Origin: Nocardia terpenica
GTDB lineage: Bacteria > Actinomycetota > Actinomycetes > Mycobacteriales > Mycobacteriaceae
NCBI RefSeq assembly: GCF_013186535.1
Contig: NZ_JABMCZ010000001.1
Coordinates: 248,001 to 312,000 of the forward strand
Reading direction: 5' to 3'
Length of the DNA stretch: 64,000 bases
The notes beneath the pieces are model-generated. The model ran no database searches, was not told where the DNA came from, and saw nothing but the letters and a program-made list of their open reading frames with translations. The position numbers and the translations under genes were made by a program. Position 1 is the stretch's first letter; each line of letters starts with the position of its first letter. This document shows positions 42,315-51,284 of this stretch, piece after piece.

Positions 42315-43040
42315 GTGGAGAATGGACAGAGCGGTGTGGTGGTTGCCACACATTCGGAGCCGCACGGGATCGGGTTGGCGTCGCGGCTGAATTGGTTGCG
42401 GGCGGGAGTGCTGGGGGCCAACGACGGGATCGTGTCGGTGGCGGGCATTGTCGTCGGTGTGGCAGCGGCCACCGTGGATCGGGGGACGATTCTCACCGCG
42501 GGTATCGCCGGACTCGCCGCGGGCGCGGTCTCGATGGCGCTGGGAGAGTACGTGTCGGTCAGCACCCAGCGCGACAGCGAGCGGGCGGTGCTCGCGGTCG
42601 AGCGGCGCGAGCTCGAGGAGATGCCCGAGGAGGAGTTGGCCGAGCTCGCGGCGATCTACGAGGGCAAGGGGCTGTCCCCGGCGACCGCGTGGAAGGTCGC
42701 CGAGGAACTCACCGAGAACGACGCGTTCACCGCGCACGCCGAGGCCGAGCTGGGCATCGACCCGACGGAGCTGACCAATCCCTGGCATGCGGCGTTCTCG
42801 TCCGCGCTGTCGTTCACGCTGGGTGCGTTGCTGCCGCTGCTGGCCATCCTCACGCCCGCCTCCGTCCGGGTGCCGGTGACCGTGATCGCGGTGCTGGTGG
42901 CGCTGGCCCTGACCGGCGCGATCGGCGCCCGCCTGGGCGAGGCCCCGGTCGGCCGCGCGACCGTCCGGGTACTGGTGGGCGGGGCGCTGGCGATGGCCAT
43001 CACCTATGCCGTCGGCCACCTGGTCGGCATGGCCATCTGA
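42315..43040 (+). CDS. VIT1/CCC1-family Fe2+/Mn2+ transporter, second copy
   Basis: The GTG at 42315 gives 241 residues (an ATG at 42270 is possible). The sequence is close to that of the copy at 10067: GLASRLNWLRAGVLGANDGIVSVAGIVVGVA, then Glu-rich EEMPEEELAELAAIYEGKGLS and DAFTAHAEAELGI, then about four helices. It probably exports or stores Fe2+ or Mn2+. The upstream region is AT-rich around 42200-42260, but no clear IdeR box was seen. Confidence 0.85.
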   Translation: MENGQSGVVVATHSEPHGIGLASRLNWLRAGVLGANDGIVSVAGIVVGVAAATVDRGTILTAGIAGLAAGAVSMALGEYVSVSTQRDSERAVLAVERRELEEMPEEELAELAAIYEGKGLSPATAWKVAEELTENDAFTAHAEAELGIDPTELTNPWHAAFSSALSFTLGALLPLLAILTPASVRVPVTVIAVLVALALTGAIGARLGEAPVGRATVRVLVGGALAMAITYAVGHLVGMAI

Positions 43041-43052
43041 TCGAGCGCGACG

Positions 43053-44051
43053 TTATCCCTTGGCCCCCACCAAATTTCGCCTGGCCGCCTCCCGTGCCAG
43101 CGCGCGGTCGCGCTGTTCCTCGAAGCGCACGCAGTCGCCCTGTAGCTTCTCCAGGAACTCCCCCAGGCGATTGCGGTTCGCGTCGCCGTGCGGGCCGAAA
43201 TCGTTGCGCTCGAAGATATTCCACTTCCGCACCACCGGCATGACCACCTCCTCCAGATGCTGGCGCAGGTCGTAGATGCCGTGCTTGGCCATCAGCACGC
43301 CGTTGCGCCGCCAGTCGGGCATGCCCGCGCCGGGCATCTGGAAGTGCGTGATGATGTCGGTGATCGCCTGTAATGCTTGATCCGGCACCAGGTCCAGCGC
43401 CGCGCCGCACATATTCCGGTAGAAGATCATGTGCAGGTTCTCGTCCAGGGCGATGCGCTGCAACATGCGGTCGGCGATCGGGTCGTCGCACACCTTGCCG
43501 GTATTGCGGTGACTGACCCGGGTGGCCAGCTCCTGGAACGTCACATACGCGACCGAATGCAGAAATCCGGTGTCGGCCAGCAGATCCTCCACGGAGCCGC
43601 CGCCGTCGCGGATGAGCTTCATCGGGTTGTAGCCGCCGGTCATGTGCGCCATGCGCGCGTTCTCCAGCGCCACCGGATCCACGGCGCGCGTCACCACCAG
43701 ATAGTCGCGAATGACGATGCCGTGCCGGTTCTCCTCGGCGGTCCAGCGGCCCACCCAGGTGCCCCAGGCGCCGTCCCGGGAGAAGTTCTCGGCGATCTCG
43801 CGGTGGTAGGAGGGCAGATTGTCCTCGGTGAGCAGATTGGTGATCATGGCGGCGCGGGCCACCTCGCTCAGCCGGGATTGCCCGAGTTCCCAATCGGTCC
43901 CGTTCATCTCGGCGAAGTTGCGCCCCTCGTCCCACGGCACGTACTCGTGCGGATGCCATTCCTTGGCCATCGACAGGTGGCGGTGCACGTTCTGCTCGGC
44001 GATGGGTTCGAGCTCCAGCAGCAGCTCGAGCTGGGTCAACTTCCTGGCCAC
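43053..44051 (-). CDS. desA: acyl-[acyl-carrier-protein] desaturase (DesA-like)
   Basis: This 332-residue protein belongs to the soluble di-iron acyl-ACP desaturases. The iron-binding motifs are EENRH (106-110) and DENLH (203-207), placed about 97 residues apart as expected. It inserts a cis double bond in acyl-ACP, feeding unsaturated fatty or mycolic acids. It is divergent from the ketosynthase at 44351. The reaction is known for the family; chain length and position of the double bond are not visible. Confidence 0.9.
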   Translation of the reverse strand: MARKLTQLELLLELEPIAEQNVHRHLSMAKEWHPHEYVPWDEGRNFAEMNGTDWELGQSRLSEVARAAMITNLLTEDNLPSYHREIAENFSRDGAWGTWVGRWTAEENRHGIVIRDYLVVTRAVDPVALENARMAHMTGGYNPMKLIRDGGGSVEDLLADTGFLHSVAYVTFQELATRVSHRNTGKVCDDPIADRMLQRIALDENLHMIFYRNMCGAALDLVPDQALQAITDIITHFQMPGAGMPDWRRNGVLMAKHGIYDLRQHLEEVVMPVVRKWNIFERNDFGPHGDANRNRLGEFLEKLQGDCVRFEEQRDRALAREAARRNLVGAKG

Positions 44052-44350
44052 GATGATGCCCTTCCTCGAATCTGGATCGGCGGGGACGGTGCGGGAAGAA
44101 ACCGGTACAGTGCATTAGCGACCGGATTGCTGCGTGTCATATGGCACGGCCGGTCAGGTACGCCTCGATAATGTAGTCCGCCGCCGACCGGCTGCTCGGG
44201 GCAGGAGGGTGCGTCGCATTAAAGAGGACGCAAATCCTGTTCAAGGCGTCCCCGGGGAGACGGCCCCGGCCGAACGGCCCAGTCACTTCCGCTTGTATTC
44301 GCCGCAGTGTTGCCTACGCCCGCAGTGTTGCCACCGAAAGTGAGCCGAGA
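44052..44350. other. divergent promoter region between desA and ketosynthase genes
   Basis: About 300 bp without a gene. It contains TTGC/CCGCAGTGTTGCC-type short direct repeats close to 44307-44332 (GCAGTGTTGCC appears twice, 21 bases apart). They may be regulatory. Confidence 0.4.
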
Positions 44351-45595
44351 ATGACGATCTCCAGCCCGATGCGCTATCCCGACGTCGTCGTGACGAGCCT
44401 GGCTGCCACCACATCGATCGCCGGTGACGTGGACTCCACCTGGAAGGGCCTGCTCAACGGCGAGAGCGGCATCGACATTTTGGACGACAGTTTCATCGAC
44501 CAGTTCGAACTGCCCGTGCGCATCGGCGGGCACCTGAAGGTCAATCCGGACGACAGCCTCACCCGGGAGGAGACGCGTCGGCTGTCCTATGTCGAGCGGA
44601 TGGCGCTGGTGCTGGGCCGCGAGGTGTGGCGCAACGCGGGCAGTCCCGAGGTCGACGGCGAGCGCCTGGCCGTCTCCATCGGCACCGGGCTCGGCGGCGC
44701 GGAGATCCTCATCGACGCCACCAACAAGATGACCAACGGCGGCTACAAACACGTGCCGCCGCTGGCCATTCCGATGATCATGCCGAACGGCTCGGCGGCG
44801 GTGGTCGGGCTGGAGCTGGGCGCGAAAGCCGGTATCTGCACGCCGGTTTCGGCCTGTTCGTCCGGCTCCGAGGCGATCGCCAACGCCTGGAAGATGATCG
44901 CGATGGGTGACGCCGACATCGTGGTCACCGGCGGCGTCGAGGGTTCCATCCAGGCGCTGCCGATCGCGGGATTCAGCATGATGCGCGCCATGAGCACCCG
45001 CAACGACGATCCCAAGCGCGCGTCGCGCCCGTTCGACCGCGACCGCGACGGCTTCGTCTTCGGCGAGGCGGGCGCGATGATGGTGATCGAGACCGAGGAG
45101 CACGCCCGGGCCCGCGGCGCCACGATCCACGCGCGCTTACTCGGGGCGGCCATCACCTCCGACGGATTCCACCTGGTGGCCCCCGATCCGGACGGCAAGG
45201 GCGCCGCGCGGTCCATCACCCGCTCGCTGCAGCTCGCCGGGATCACGAAAACCGATGTGGCGCATGTGAATGCGCACGCGACCTCGACCTCCATCGGCGA
45301 CACCGCCGAGGCTCGCGCCATCGCGGCGGCCATCGGCAATCACGCCTCGGTGTACGCGCCGAAATCCGCACTCGGCCATTCGATCGGCGCCGTGGGTGCG
45401 CTCGAATCGGTGCTGACCGTACTCTCCATTCGTGACGGCATCGTCCCGCCCACATTGAATTTGGACAATCAGGACCCGGATATCGACCTCGACATCGTGC
45501 ACGGTCAGGCTCGTTCCGGACGAATCGACTATGCCGTCAACAACTCGTTCGGGTTCGGCGGGCACAACGTCTCGCTGACATTCGGACGGTACTAA
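44351..45595 (+). CDS. kasA: beta-ketoacyl-ACP synthase (KasA/FabF-type)
   Basis: This 414-residue protein has the full Cys-His-His triad of elongating ketosynthases: Cys169 in PVSACSSGSEA, His309 in NAHATSTS and His343 in ALGHSIGAVGALES. Numbering and the C-terminal FGFGGHN motif match KasA/KasB of mycobacteria, which elongate meromycolate chains. It is divergent from desA. A strong hairpin separates it from the FAAL gene. Confidence 0.9.
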   Translation: MTISSPMRYPDVVVTSLAATTSIAGDVDSTWKGLLNGESGIDILDDSFIDQFELPVRIGGHLKVNPDDSLTREETRRLSYVERMALVLGREVWRNAGSPEVDGERLAVSIGTGLGGAEILIDATNKMTNGGYKHVPPLAIPMIMPNGSAAVVGLELGAKAGICTPVSACSSGSEAIANAWKMIAMGDADIVVTGGVEGSIQALPIAGFSMMRAMSTRNDDPKRASRPFDRDRDGFVFGEAGAMMVIETEEHARARGATIHARLLGAAITSDGFHLVAPDPDGKGAARSITRSLQLAGITKTDVAHVNAHATSTSIGDTAEARAIAAAIGNHASVYAPKSALGHSIGAVGALESVLTVLSIRDGIVPPTLNLDNQDPDIDLDIVHGQARSGRIDYAVNNSFGFGGHNVSLTFGRY

Positions 45596-45597
45596 CG

Positions 45598-45634
45598 CCG
45601 AAGCCCGAAGAGCCTGCTACTCTTCGGGCTTCGG
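45598..45634 (+). terminator. perfect 15-bp hairpin after ketosynthase gene
   Basis: CCGAAGCCCGAAGAG (45598-45612) and CTCTTCGGGCTTCGG (45620-45634) form a perfect stem with loop CCTGCTA, three bases after the kasA-like stop. No T-tract follows. It likely lowers read-through to the FAAL gene 63 bp further on. Confidence 0.7.
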
Positions 45635-45696
45635 TGTCGATCTGTTCGTTCGGTGTCATGGCACGGCCTCGCGTCGTGCGTGAAAAAGGATAGGGA

Positions 45697-47580
45697 ATGA
45701 TCGGCGAGACGTACGAGACCTTCGATGATTTTCTCGATGAGCACGGCAACATCAAGCTCCCGAGTGATGCGACCCTGATCGATTTGGTCGATATGCACAG
45801 CTCGGCGAATGGCGATGACCTTGCCTACCGCTATATCGACTATTCACGCGAACGGGACGGTGAGTATCACGAGCTCACCTGGCGGCAGTTCGGCGTGCGG
45901 CTGCGGGCCGTGGCGTCGCGGCTGCAGCAGGTGACCTCGCCCCGCGACCGCGTCGCGGTGCTGGCGCCGCAGGGCCTGGACTATGTGGTCGCGGTGTTCT
46001 CGGCGGTCTACGCGGGCAATATCGCCGTGCCGCTGTTCGATCCGGAGGAGCCCGGGCACACCGACCGCCTGCACGCGGTGCTCGGCGACTGCGAGCCCAC
46101 GGCGATCCTGACGACCGGCGCGGCCGCGGCGGGGGTGCGCGAATTCTTCCGCGCGCTGCCGGTCTCGCAGCGGCCGCGCATCATCGCCGTCGACGCGATT
46201 CCCGACAGCGTGGGCTCGACCTGGGTGCTCCCCGAGATCAATATCGACAGCGTGGCCTACCTGCAGTACACGTCGGGGTCCACGCGCGTGCCCGCCGGGG
46301 TCGAGATCACCCACCGCGCGGTGGGCACCAATATTCTGCAGATGATCGATGCGCTCGGTCTCGTCGAGAACGCGCGCGGGGTCACGTGGCTGCCGATGTT
46401 CCACGACATGGGACTGCTGACGGTGATCCTGCCGACCGTTATGGGCAAGTTCATCACCATCATGTCGCCGAGCGCGTTCGTGCGCCGCCCGTACCGCTGG
46501 ATCAAGGAACTGGCCGCGGCCTCCGACGGCGCCGGAACCTACGCCGCCGCACCGAATTTCGCGTTCGAGCACGCCGCCGCGCGCGGGCTGCCGAAGGCGG
46601 GGGAGTCGCTGGACCTGTCGAATATCATCGGCCTGATCAACGGCAGCGAGCCGGTGTCGGTGTCCTCGATGCAGAAGTTCAACGATGCCTTCGCGCCGTA
46701 CGGGTTGCCGAAGACGGCGATCAAGCCGTGCTACGGCATGGCGGAGGCGACGCTGTTCGTCTCGGCCACCCGGCGCGAGGACCAGGCCAAGGTGGTCTAC
46801 GTCGATCGCGGGCAGCTCAACGCGGGCCGCATGGTCGAGGTCGATCAGGACGGCGACGATGCCGTCGCGCAGGTGTCGTGCGGTTACGTCTCGCGCTCGC
46901 AGTGGGCGGTGATCGTGGACCCGCAGACCGGGGCCGAGCGGCCCGACGGCCAGGTCGGCGAGATCTGGTTGCACGGGGAGAACATCGGCATCGGGTACTG
47001 GGGGCGGGCGGAGGAGACCGTGGCCACCTTCCACAACCTGCTCACCGCGCGGCAGCCGGGCAGCCATGCCGAGGGCGCCGCCGAGGATGCGCTGTGGATG
47101 CGGACCGGTGACTACGGCGCGTACTACGACGGCGAGCTCTACATCACCGGCCGGGTCAAGGATCTGGTGATCGTGGACGGGCGCAATCACTATCCGCAGG
47201 ACCTGGAGATGTCGGCGCAGGAGGCGTCCACCGCGCTGCGGCCCGGATTCGTGGCGGCGTTCTCGGTGGCCGCCGACGAGTTGCCCCCGCAGGCGCTCGA
47301 GGGCGGCCGCGACTCCGGTTCCGAGCAGCTGGTGCTGGTCGCCGAAAGGAACACCGGCGCAGCGAAACTCGACCCCGACCCGATCGCGGAGACGGTGCGC
47401 GCCGCCATCGCCAAGCGGCACGGCGTCACCGTGCGGGACCTGCTGCTGGTGCCCGCGGGCTCCATCCCGCGCACCTCCAGCGGCAAGATCGCCCGCCGCG
47501 CCTGCAAGGCCGCCTACCTCTCCGGCACCCTCCGCGGCGGCCACCGCCAAGACGCCTTCCCGGACGCCATCGACGATTAA
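45697..47580 (+). CDS. fatty acyl-AMP ligase (FadD32-like FAAL)
   Basis: This 627-residue adenylate-forming enzyme activates long-chain fatty acids as acyl-AMP for transfer to a carrier protein. Visible motifs are the P-loop YTSGSTRVPAG near residue 190, the adenine motif CYGMAEATLF near 350, DYGAYYDGELYITGRVKDLVI (with the GR hinge), and PRTSSGKIARRACK with the catalytic Lys near residue 600. Sequence features and length resemble FadD32, but no pks13 or accD4 lies nearby. The kasA/desA neighbourhood suggests a role in mycolic or complex lipids. Confidence 0.87.
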   Translation: MIGETYETFDDFLDEHGNIKLPSDATLIDLVDMHSSANGDDLAYRYIDYSRERDGEYHELTWRQFGVRLRAVASRLQQVTSPRDRVAVLAPQGLDYVVAVFSAVYAGNIAVPLFDPEEPGHTDRLHAVLGDCEPTAILTTGAAAAGVREFFRALPVSQRPRIIAVDAIPDSVGSTWVLPEINIDSVAYLQYTSGSTRVPAGVEITHRAVGTNILQMIDALGLVENARGVTWLPMFHDMGLLTVILPTVMGKFITIMSPSAFVRRPYRWIKELAAASDGAGTYAAAPNFAFEHAAARGLPKAGESLDLSNIIGLINGSEPVSVSSMQKFNDAFAPYGLPKTAIKPCYGMAEATLFVSATRREDQAKVVYVDRGQLNAGRMVEVDQDGDDAVAQVSCGYVSRSQWAVIVDPQTGAERPDGQVGEIWLHGENIGIGYWGRAEETVATFHNLLTARQPGSHAEGAAEDALWMRTGDYGAYYDGELYITGRVKDLVIVDGRNHYPQDLEMSAQEASTALRPGFVAAFSVAADELPPQALEGGRDSGSEQLVLVAERNTGAAKLDPDPIAETVRAAIAKRHGVTVRDLLLVPAGSIPRTSSGKIARRACKAAYLSGTLRGGHRQDAFPDAIDD

Positions 47581-47582
47581 GG

Positions 47583-47744
47583 GATCCCGGCCAAAAGCAT
47601 GCCGGGATGACTGGAGCCTGCGTGCCGGGATGACGGCGGCTGCCCCTCGTCATCCCGGCATGCCGACCCTCGTCATCCCGGCCTGCTGACCCTCGTCATC
47701 CCGGCCTGCTGACCCTCGTCATCCCGGCATGCTTTTGGCCGGGA
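47583..47744. repeat. composite palindromic repeat, locus 5
   Basis: An outer hairpin with loop CAAAAGCAT begins at 47583. A four-copy 23-bp tandem (CCTCGTCATCCCGGCMTGC-type units) starts at 47645, 47668, 47691 and 47714 and ends with the oppositely oriented hairpin 47722-47744 (loop ATGCTTTTG). Architecture matches locus 1: hairpins outside, tandem units inside. The element starts 3 bases after the FAAL stop. Confidence 0.88.
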
Positions 47745-47845
47745 CCGGCACGTGGATGTCCTGCGCTTGTCCTGCGGTGAGGGGAGGATGTTCGGCTACC
47801 GTTGAGCTACATCAGTTTCTGTGTGACCGCGCAGGAGGGGTCGAC

Positions 47846-48079
47846 ATGGACAACACGATCGCCGAGGTGATTGCGGTGATCGCGCATACCGCACCGGAGC
47901 GGCCGTTATCGCTCGATCGGGCGCACCGGGTGATGCAGGTGCACTCGGGGTGCTCCACCGAGAGTTGCCGCAACAAGCGAGCAGCCTTCGCGGCGCTGGT
48001 GGACGCCGGGCATATCGTCCCGGACAGCTGCCGCCCCCGGCAGCAACCCGAGGAGGAGGATCGTCAGCCCTCGGGATAG
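47846..48079 (+). CDS. small hypothetical protein
   Basis: The ATG at 47846 follows GGAGGGG and gives 77 residues. The sequence (TIAEVIAVIAHTAPERPLSLDRAHRVMQVHSGCSTESCRNKRAAFAALVDAGHIVPD) predicts helices with two Cys, similar in feel to small HTH-like proteins of Nocardia. It is a single gene between the repeat element and a convergent membrane protein. Family unknown. Confidence 0.55.
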   Translation: MDNTIAEVIAVIAHTAPERPLSLDRAHRVMQVHSGCSTESCRNKRAAFAALVDAGHIVPDSCRPRQQPEEEDRQPSG

Positions 48080-48109
48080 CGGGGGACAGCGGCCCGGGGC
48101 GCATGCCCG

Positions 48110-48538
48110 TCAATGCCCTTCGGGTGTGCTCGGGCTGAAGTTGGCGCCGAAGGCGTAGAGAATCGGGAGCACCACGGCCGCGATCGGGCTGTAGATGTGC
48201 AGTTCCTCCGGCAGCGCGCCCAGCGAATACGCCCAGATGCAGTAGGCGCCGACGCCGAAGCCGATCGGCAGCCAGCGGTGCCGATAGCTCGCCGCCGGAT
48301 ACTGCTTCATGAGCAGTGGGATCGTGCCCAGGCCGAGGACGGCGAAGATCACCAGCAGCCACACCGTGCGTTCGATCGTGTGTGCCCCGGTGAGCCCCGT
48401 GACCGCCGCCGAGGCGGCCAGATACGGGCCGCTCGTCTCGATCGGGAAGTACTTGGCCAACCGCTCCTGATAGGAGTCGCCACCCGTGGCCGGGGCCGCG
48501 CCCCGGGTGCGGACCACGGGCGCCACCGCGCGCGCCAT
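48110..48538 (-). CDS. small membrane protein, unknown
   Basis: From ATG 48538, preceded by GAGGTGG, the protein has 142 residues. It has several hydrophobic segments (TVWLLVIFAVLGLGTIPLLM, WLPIGFGVGAYCIWAYSLGAL, HIYSPIAAVVLPILYAFGA), probably four transmembrane helices. No known family was recognised. Upstream in-frame starts (48553, 48565) are possible. Confidence 0.55.
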   Translation of the reverse strand: MARAVAPVVRTRGAAPATGGDSYQERLAKYFPIETSGPYLAASAAVTGLTGAHTIERTVWLLVIFAVLGLGTIPLLMKQYPAASYRHRWLPIGFGVGAYCIWAYSLGALPEELHIYSPIAAVVLPILYAFGANFSPSTPEGH

Positions 48539-48759
48539 CGCGACCACCTCCATCCCCCTTCGCAATTCAGTCTCGCACCCGTTTCAGACCGACGGACCGG
48601 GATTTTCCCGACCGATCCCGCACCGGCATCCCACCGTGATGTCCACGGTTGTCCTGCGCATCGACGTGCTGCAAGACGGTGTTCTGTGGCAGACTCGGCA
48701 CGCGTGATGCGGCCGCTCGACGACCGTAGGCCGAAGGTGATGCGGGAGTTGGGAATGCG

Positions 48760-50265
48760 ATGGAGCTGAGTGCCATCGAGCGACGGGTCGCCGAGGATCG
48801 ACGCGTCGCCGCGCAGGAGCGGACCGCCGAGGCCGAGCTGCGCCTGGCCGCCTCGCTGTACGAACTGGCCGAGGGGTTTCTGGCCACCAAGCAGGACGGT
48901 TCGGGGCGCGACCGGGCGCCGGCCGCGCTGGAACCGGCCCAGGAGGCGGTGCTGATCCGGCTGCGCTGGCTCACCGCCGGACACGTGAGCGCGCAGTTCG
49001 CCGGGCAGGTGCAGGAGGCGCTGCGGCTGTTCGAGCAGGCTGCGCGCACCATCGGGCACCGGGAGCTGGCCACCGCGACGATCCGGCAGGCGTGCGACGC
49101 GTACCACCATGTCGCGCAGCGCTATCCGCTGGCGGCCGGGGTGTGCGCCGACGGGCTGTCCAAGTGCGGCGTGTGGCTGTGCCGGTTGGATCCGAGTTCC
49201 GCGGTGGCCGCGAGTTCGGAGGCGGTGCGCATCCGGGCGGGGCTGTTCGCGGGCGATCCGGAACAGTCGACGCGCTACCTGGCGAGCCTGAACATGCTGC
49301 TGCGCACGCTGATGATCGGCCGCCCGCGCAAGCAGGCGCTGGCCATGTACCGCGAGCGCTACGCGGCGTGGACCTCGCCGGAGATGACGACCCGGCTGCG
49401 CGAGACCCGCGCCGAGGATCTGGACTTCACCGCGAAAACCCATGCGGCGCTGGCGAAGCTGGACTGCAAGACGCTCGAGCGCGCCGGGCGGCTGACCCAG
49501 CACCAGATCCTGTACCAGACCGAGGGCGACCTCAGCACGATCGAGGAGATCAACTGGAAGCTGGGCCTGGTCGGGCTGAAACCGCTGGCCGCCGGGGCGC
49601 TTCCGGACCTGCCGTCCAAACCGGTCGACATCACCGCCTCGTTCGGGACGCTGAGCGTGCGCTGCACCGCCCCCGACGCCCTCGAGCAGGTTCGCGACGC
49701 CGTGATCGCCGCGTATGCCGCCGACGGGGTGCGGGCGGTCGGCAGCGGCTTCTTCCGCGGCATGCATCAGCCGCTGTGGGAAATCCCCGAGCCGCAACTG
49801 AACACCTCCGCGCAGCTCGGCGACGACGTCGTCCTGATCGAACGCTCCGGCGGCAAATGGATCTCGGTGATGAGCCTGAACTGGGAGCTGACCCCCACCG
49901 GCAGCCATCCGCTGGCGCTGCGGCTGGCGCAGCAGTGGCCAGTGCTCGCGGTCAACACCACCGAGAACCTGGCCTACGAGCTGTGCTGGTACGTCGACGG
50001 CGCGGCTACCCAGTACGCCGCGCTCGGCCGCCCCGCCGGGCAGCCCGCCCTCGCCCATCCGCTGGCGCCCCTGGACTTCGCGACCTTGGCCGACTACGGC
50101 GCGGACTATGCGTCGGAAACCCAGGTGCGCGCGGCATTCGGCAATACCGCGATGTTCGCCAAGCTCACCCACCTGCCGTCGAGCGGCATCCGGCAGGCCG
50201 GGCAGTCGCGCCCGCTGGCCGAATACGGTGACCGAATCCTGTTCTTCCGCAAGGGCGCCGCCTGA
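48760..50265 (+). CDS. hypothetical protein with helical-repeat N-terminus
   Basis: This 501-residue protein has an N-terminal half of TPR-like helical repeats (AEAELRLAASLYELAEGFLATKQ, TRYLASLNMLLRTLMIGRPRKQALAMYRERYAAW). A C-terminal half of mixed structure contains two or three repeats of an antifreeze-like or beta-sandwich pattern (LWEIPEPQLNTSAQLGDDVVLIERSGGKWISVMSLNWELTPTG). No signal peptide or enzymatic motif is visible. It stands upstream of the DUF72 gene, 61 bp away. Confidence 0.6.
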   Translation: MELSAIERRVAEDRRVAAQERTAEAELRLAASLYELAEGFLATKQDGSGRDRAPAALEPAQEAVLIRLRWLTAGHVSAQFAGQVQEALRLFEQAARTIGHRELATATIRQACDAYHHVAQRYPLAAGVCADGLSKCGVWLCRLDPSSAVAASSEAVRIRAGLFAGDPEQSTRYLASLNMLLRTLMIGRPRKQALAMYRERYAAWTSPEMTTRLRETRAEDLDFTAKTHAALAKLDCKTLERAGRLTQHQILYQTEGDLSTIEEINWKLGLVGLKPLAAGALPDLPSKPVDITASFGTLSVRCTAPDALEQVRDAVIAAYAADGVRAVGSGFFRGMHQPLWEIPEPQLNTSAQLGDDVVLIERSGGKWISVMSLNWELTPTGSHPLALRLAQQWPVLAVNTTENLAYELCWYVDGAATQYAALGRPAGQPALAHPLAPLDFATLADYGADYASETQVRAAFGNTAMFAKLTHLPSSGIRQAGQSRPLAEYGDRILFFRKGAA

Positions 50266-50326
50266 GCCGAGCCAGTGGCGGTGCCTGGGCGTTTTTCCTG
50301 TCGTAGGCGTGCGTTAGCGTCGGAGG

Positions 50327-51166
50327 ATGCAGTTGTCCGTGGGATGTGCGCAGTGGACGCACGCGGCCTGGCAGGAGCGGCAGCCGAATCCCCGCGAGCG
50401 ACTACGCGGTTACGCCGACTGGTGCACCGCGGTCGAGGGCAACACCACCTTCTACGCCACCCCCGCCCGCGCCACGGTGCAGTCCTGGGCGCGGCAGACC
50501 CCGCCCGGCTTCCGCTTCGTGGTCAAGCTGCCGAAAACCATTACCCACGAACGCCGGATGCGCGGCGCCGAGGCCGAACTGCGGGAGTTCCTGGCGGCGG
50601 TGGAGCCGCTGGAGTCGCGGCTGCACGCGCTGTGGGTGCAGCTGCCCGCGTCGTTCGGGCCCACCGATCTCGGTGCGCTGGCGCGATTCCTGCGCGAATT
50701 GCCGCCCGAGTACCGGCACGCGGTGGAGGTGCGGCACCCGGCCTTCTTCGACGACCCGCGCGCCGCGGGGCAGCTCGAGCACGTGCTGTCGCGGGTCGGC
50801 GCGGAGTGGATTCCCTTCGATACCACAGTGCTTTTCGCGGCCCGGCCGACCAGTCCGGGTGAGCGCGAGGCGTGGGGCAAGAAGCCGCGCGTGCCGCGGC
50901 GCACCCGCGCGCTCACCGACTACCCGATCGTCCGCTACCACGGCCGCGACAACCTCGACGCCACCGTCGCGGGATGGAAACCGTGGCTCGCGACCGTCGT
51001 AAATTGGTTGCGCGAGGGCCGCTCGCCGACCATGTTCATCCATACGCCCGACAACGCCGAATCACTGGTGCTGGCCCGTCGCTTCCACGCCGAGGTGCGG
51101 GCCGAGCTACCGGAGCTCGAGCCGCTACCGGAGCCGGCGCCGACGACGCCGATGACCTTGTTCTGA
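50327..51166 (+). CDS. DUF72 domain protein
   Basis: This 279-residue protein matches the DUF72 (YecE) TIM-barrel family: VGCAQWTHAAW at the start, GNTTFYATPARATVQSWARQTPPGFRFVVKLPKTITHERR, and EVRHPAFFD in the barrel. The family is widespread, with no established function. It lies between the helical-repeat hypothetical and MarR genes. Confidence 0.85.
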   Translation: MQLSVGCAQWTHAAWQERQPNPRERLRGYADWCTAVEGNTTFYATPARATVQSWARQTPPGFRFVVKLPKTITHERRMRGAEAELREFLAAVEPLESRLHALWVQLPASFGPTDLGALARFLRELPPEYRHAVEVRHPAFFDDPRAAGQLEHVLSRVGAEWIPFDTTVLFAARPTSPGEREAWGKKPRVPRRTRALTDYPIVRYHGRDNLDATVAGWKPWLATVVNWLREGRSPTMFIHTPDNAESLVLARRFHAEVRAELPELEPLPEPAPTTPMTLF

Positions 51167-51229
51167 GCGGTTGCCGGGTCGAGGCCCGGAATTCGGGAAT
51201 GTTGCGGGCCGTCTGTATAGTTGGCATAG

Positions 51230-51247
51230 GCAACTAGTTGTAGTTGC
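51230..51247. promoter_or_regulatory. inverted repeat upstream of MarR/MFS operon
   Basis: GCAACT (51230-51235) and AGTTGC (51242-51247) flank AGTTGT, and CAACTAGTTG (51231-51240) is itself a perfect palindrome. The site lies about 37 bp before the MarR start and is a probable operator for its autoregulation. Confidence 0.55.
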
Positions 51248-51284
51248 TAAACAAGTCTTCGGGTACGGGGAAAAGGTGATCGGA

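Noticed and set aside
47645..47736. Possible CRISPR array because of regularly spaced 23-bp repeats
   Set aside because: Copies abut directly with no spacers, there are only four, and no cas genes are near. The pattern belongs to the palindromic repeat family.
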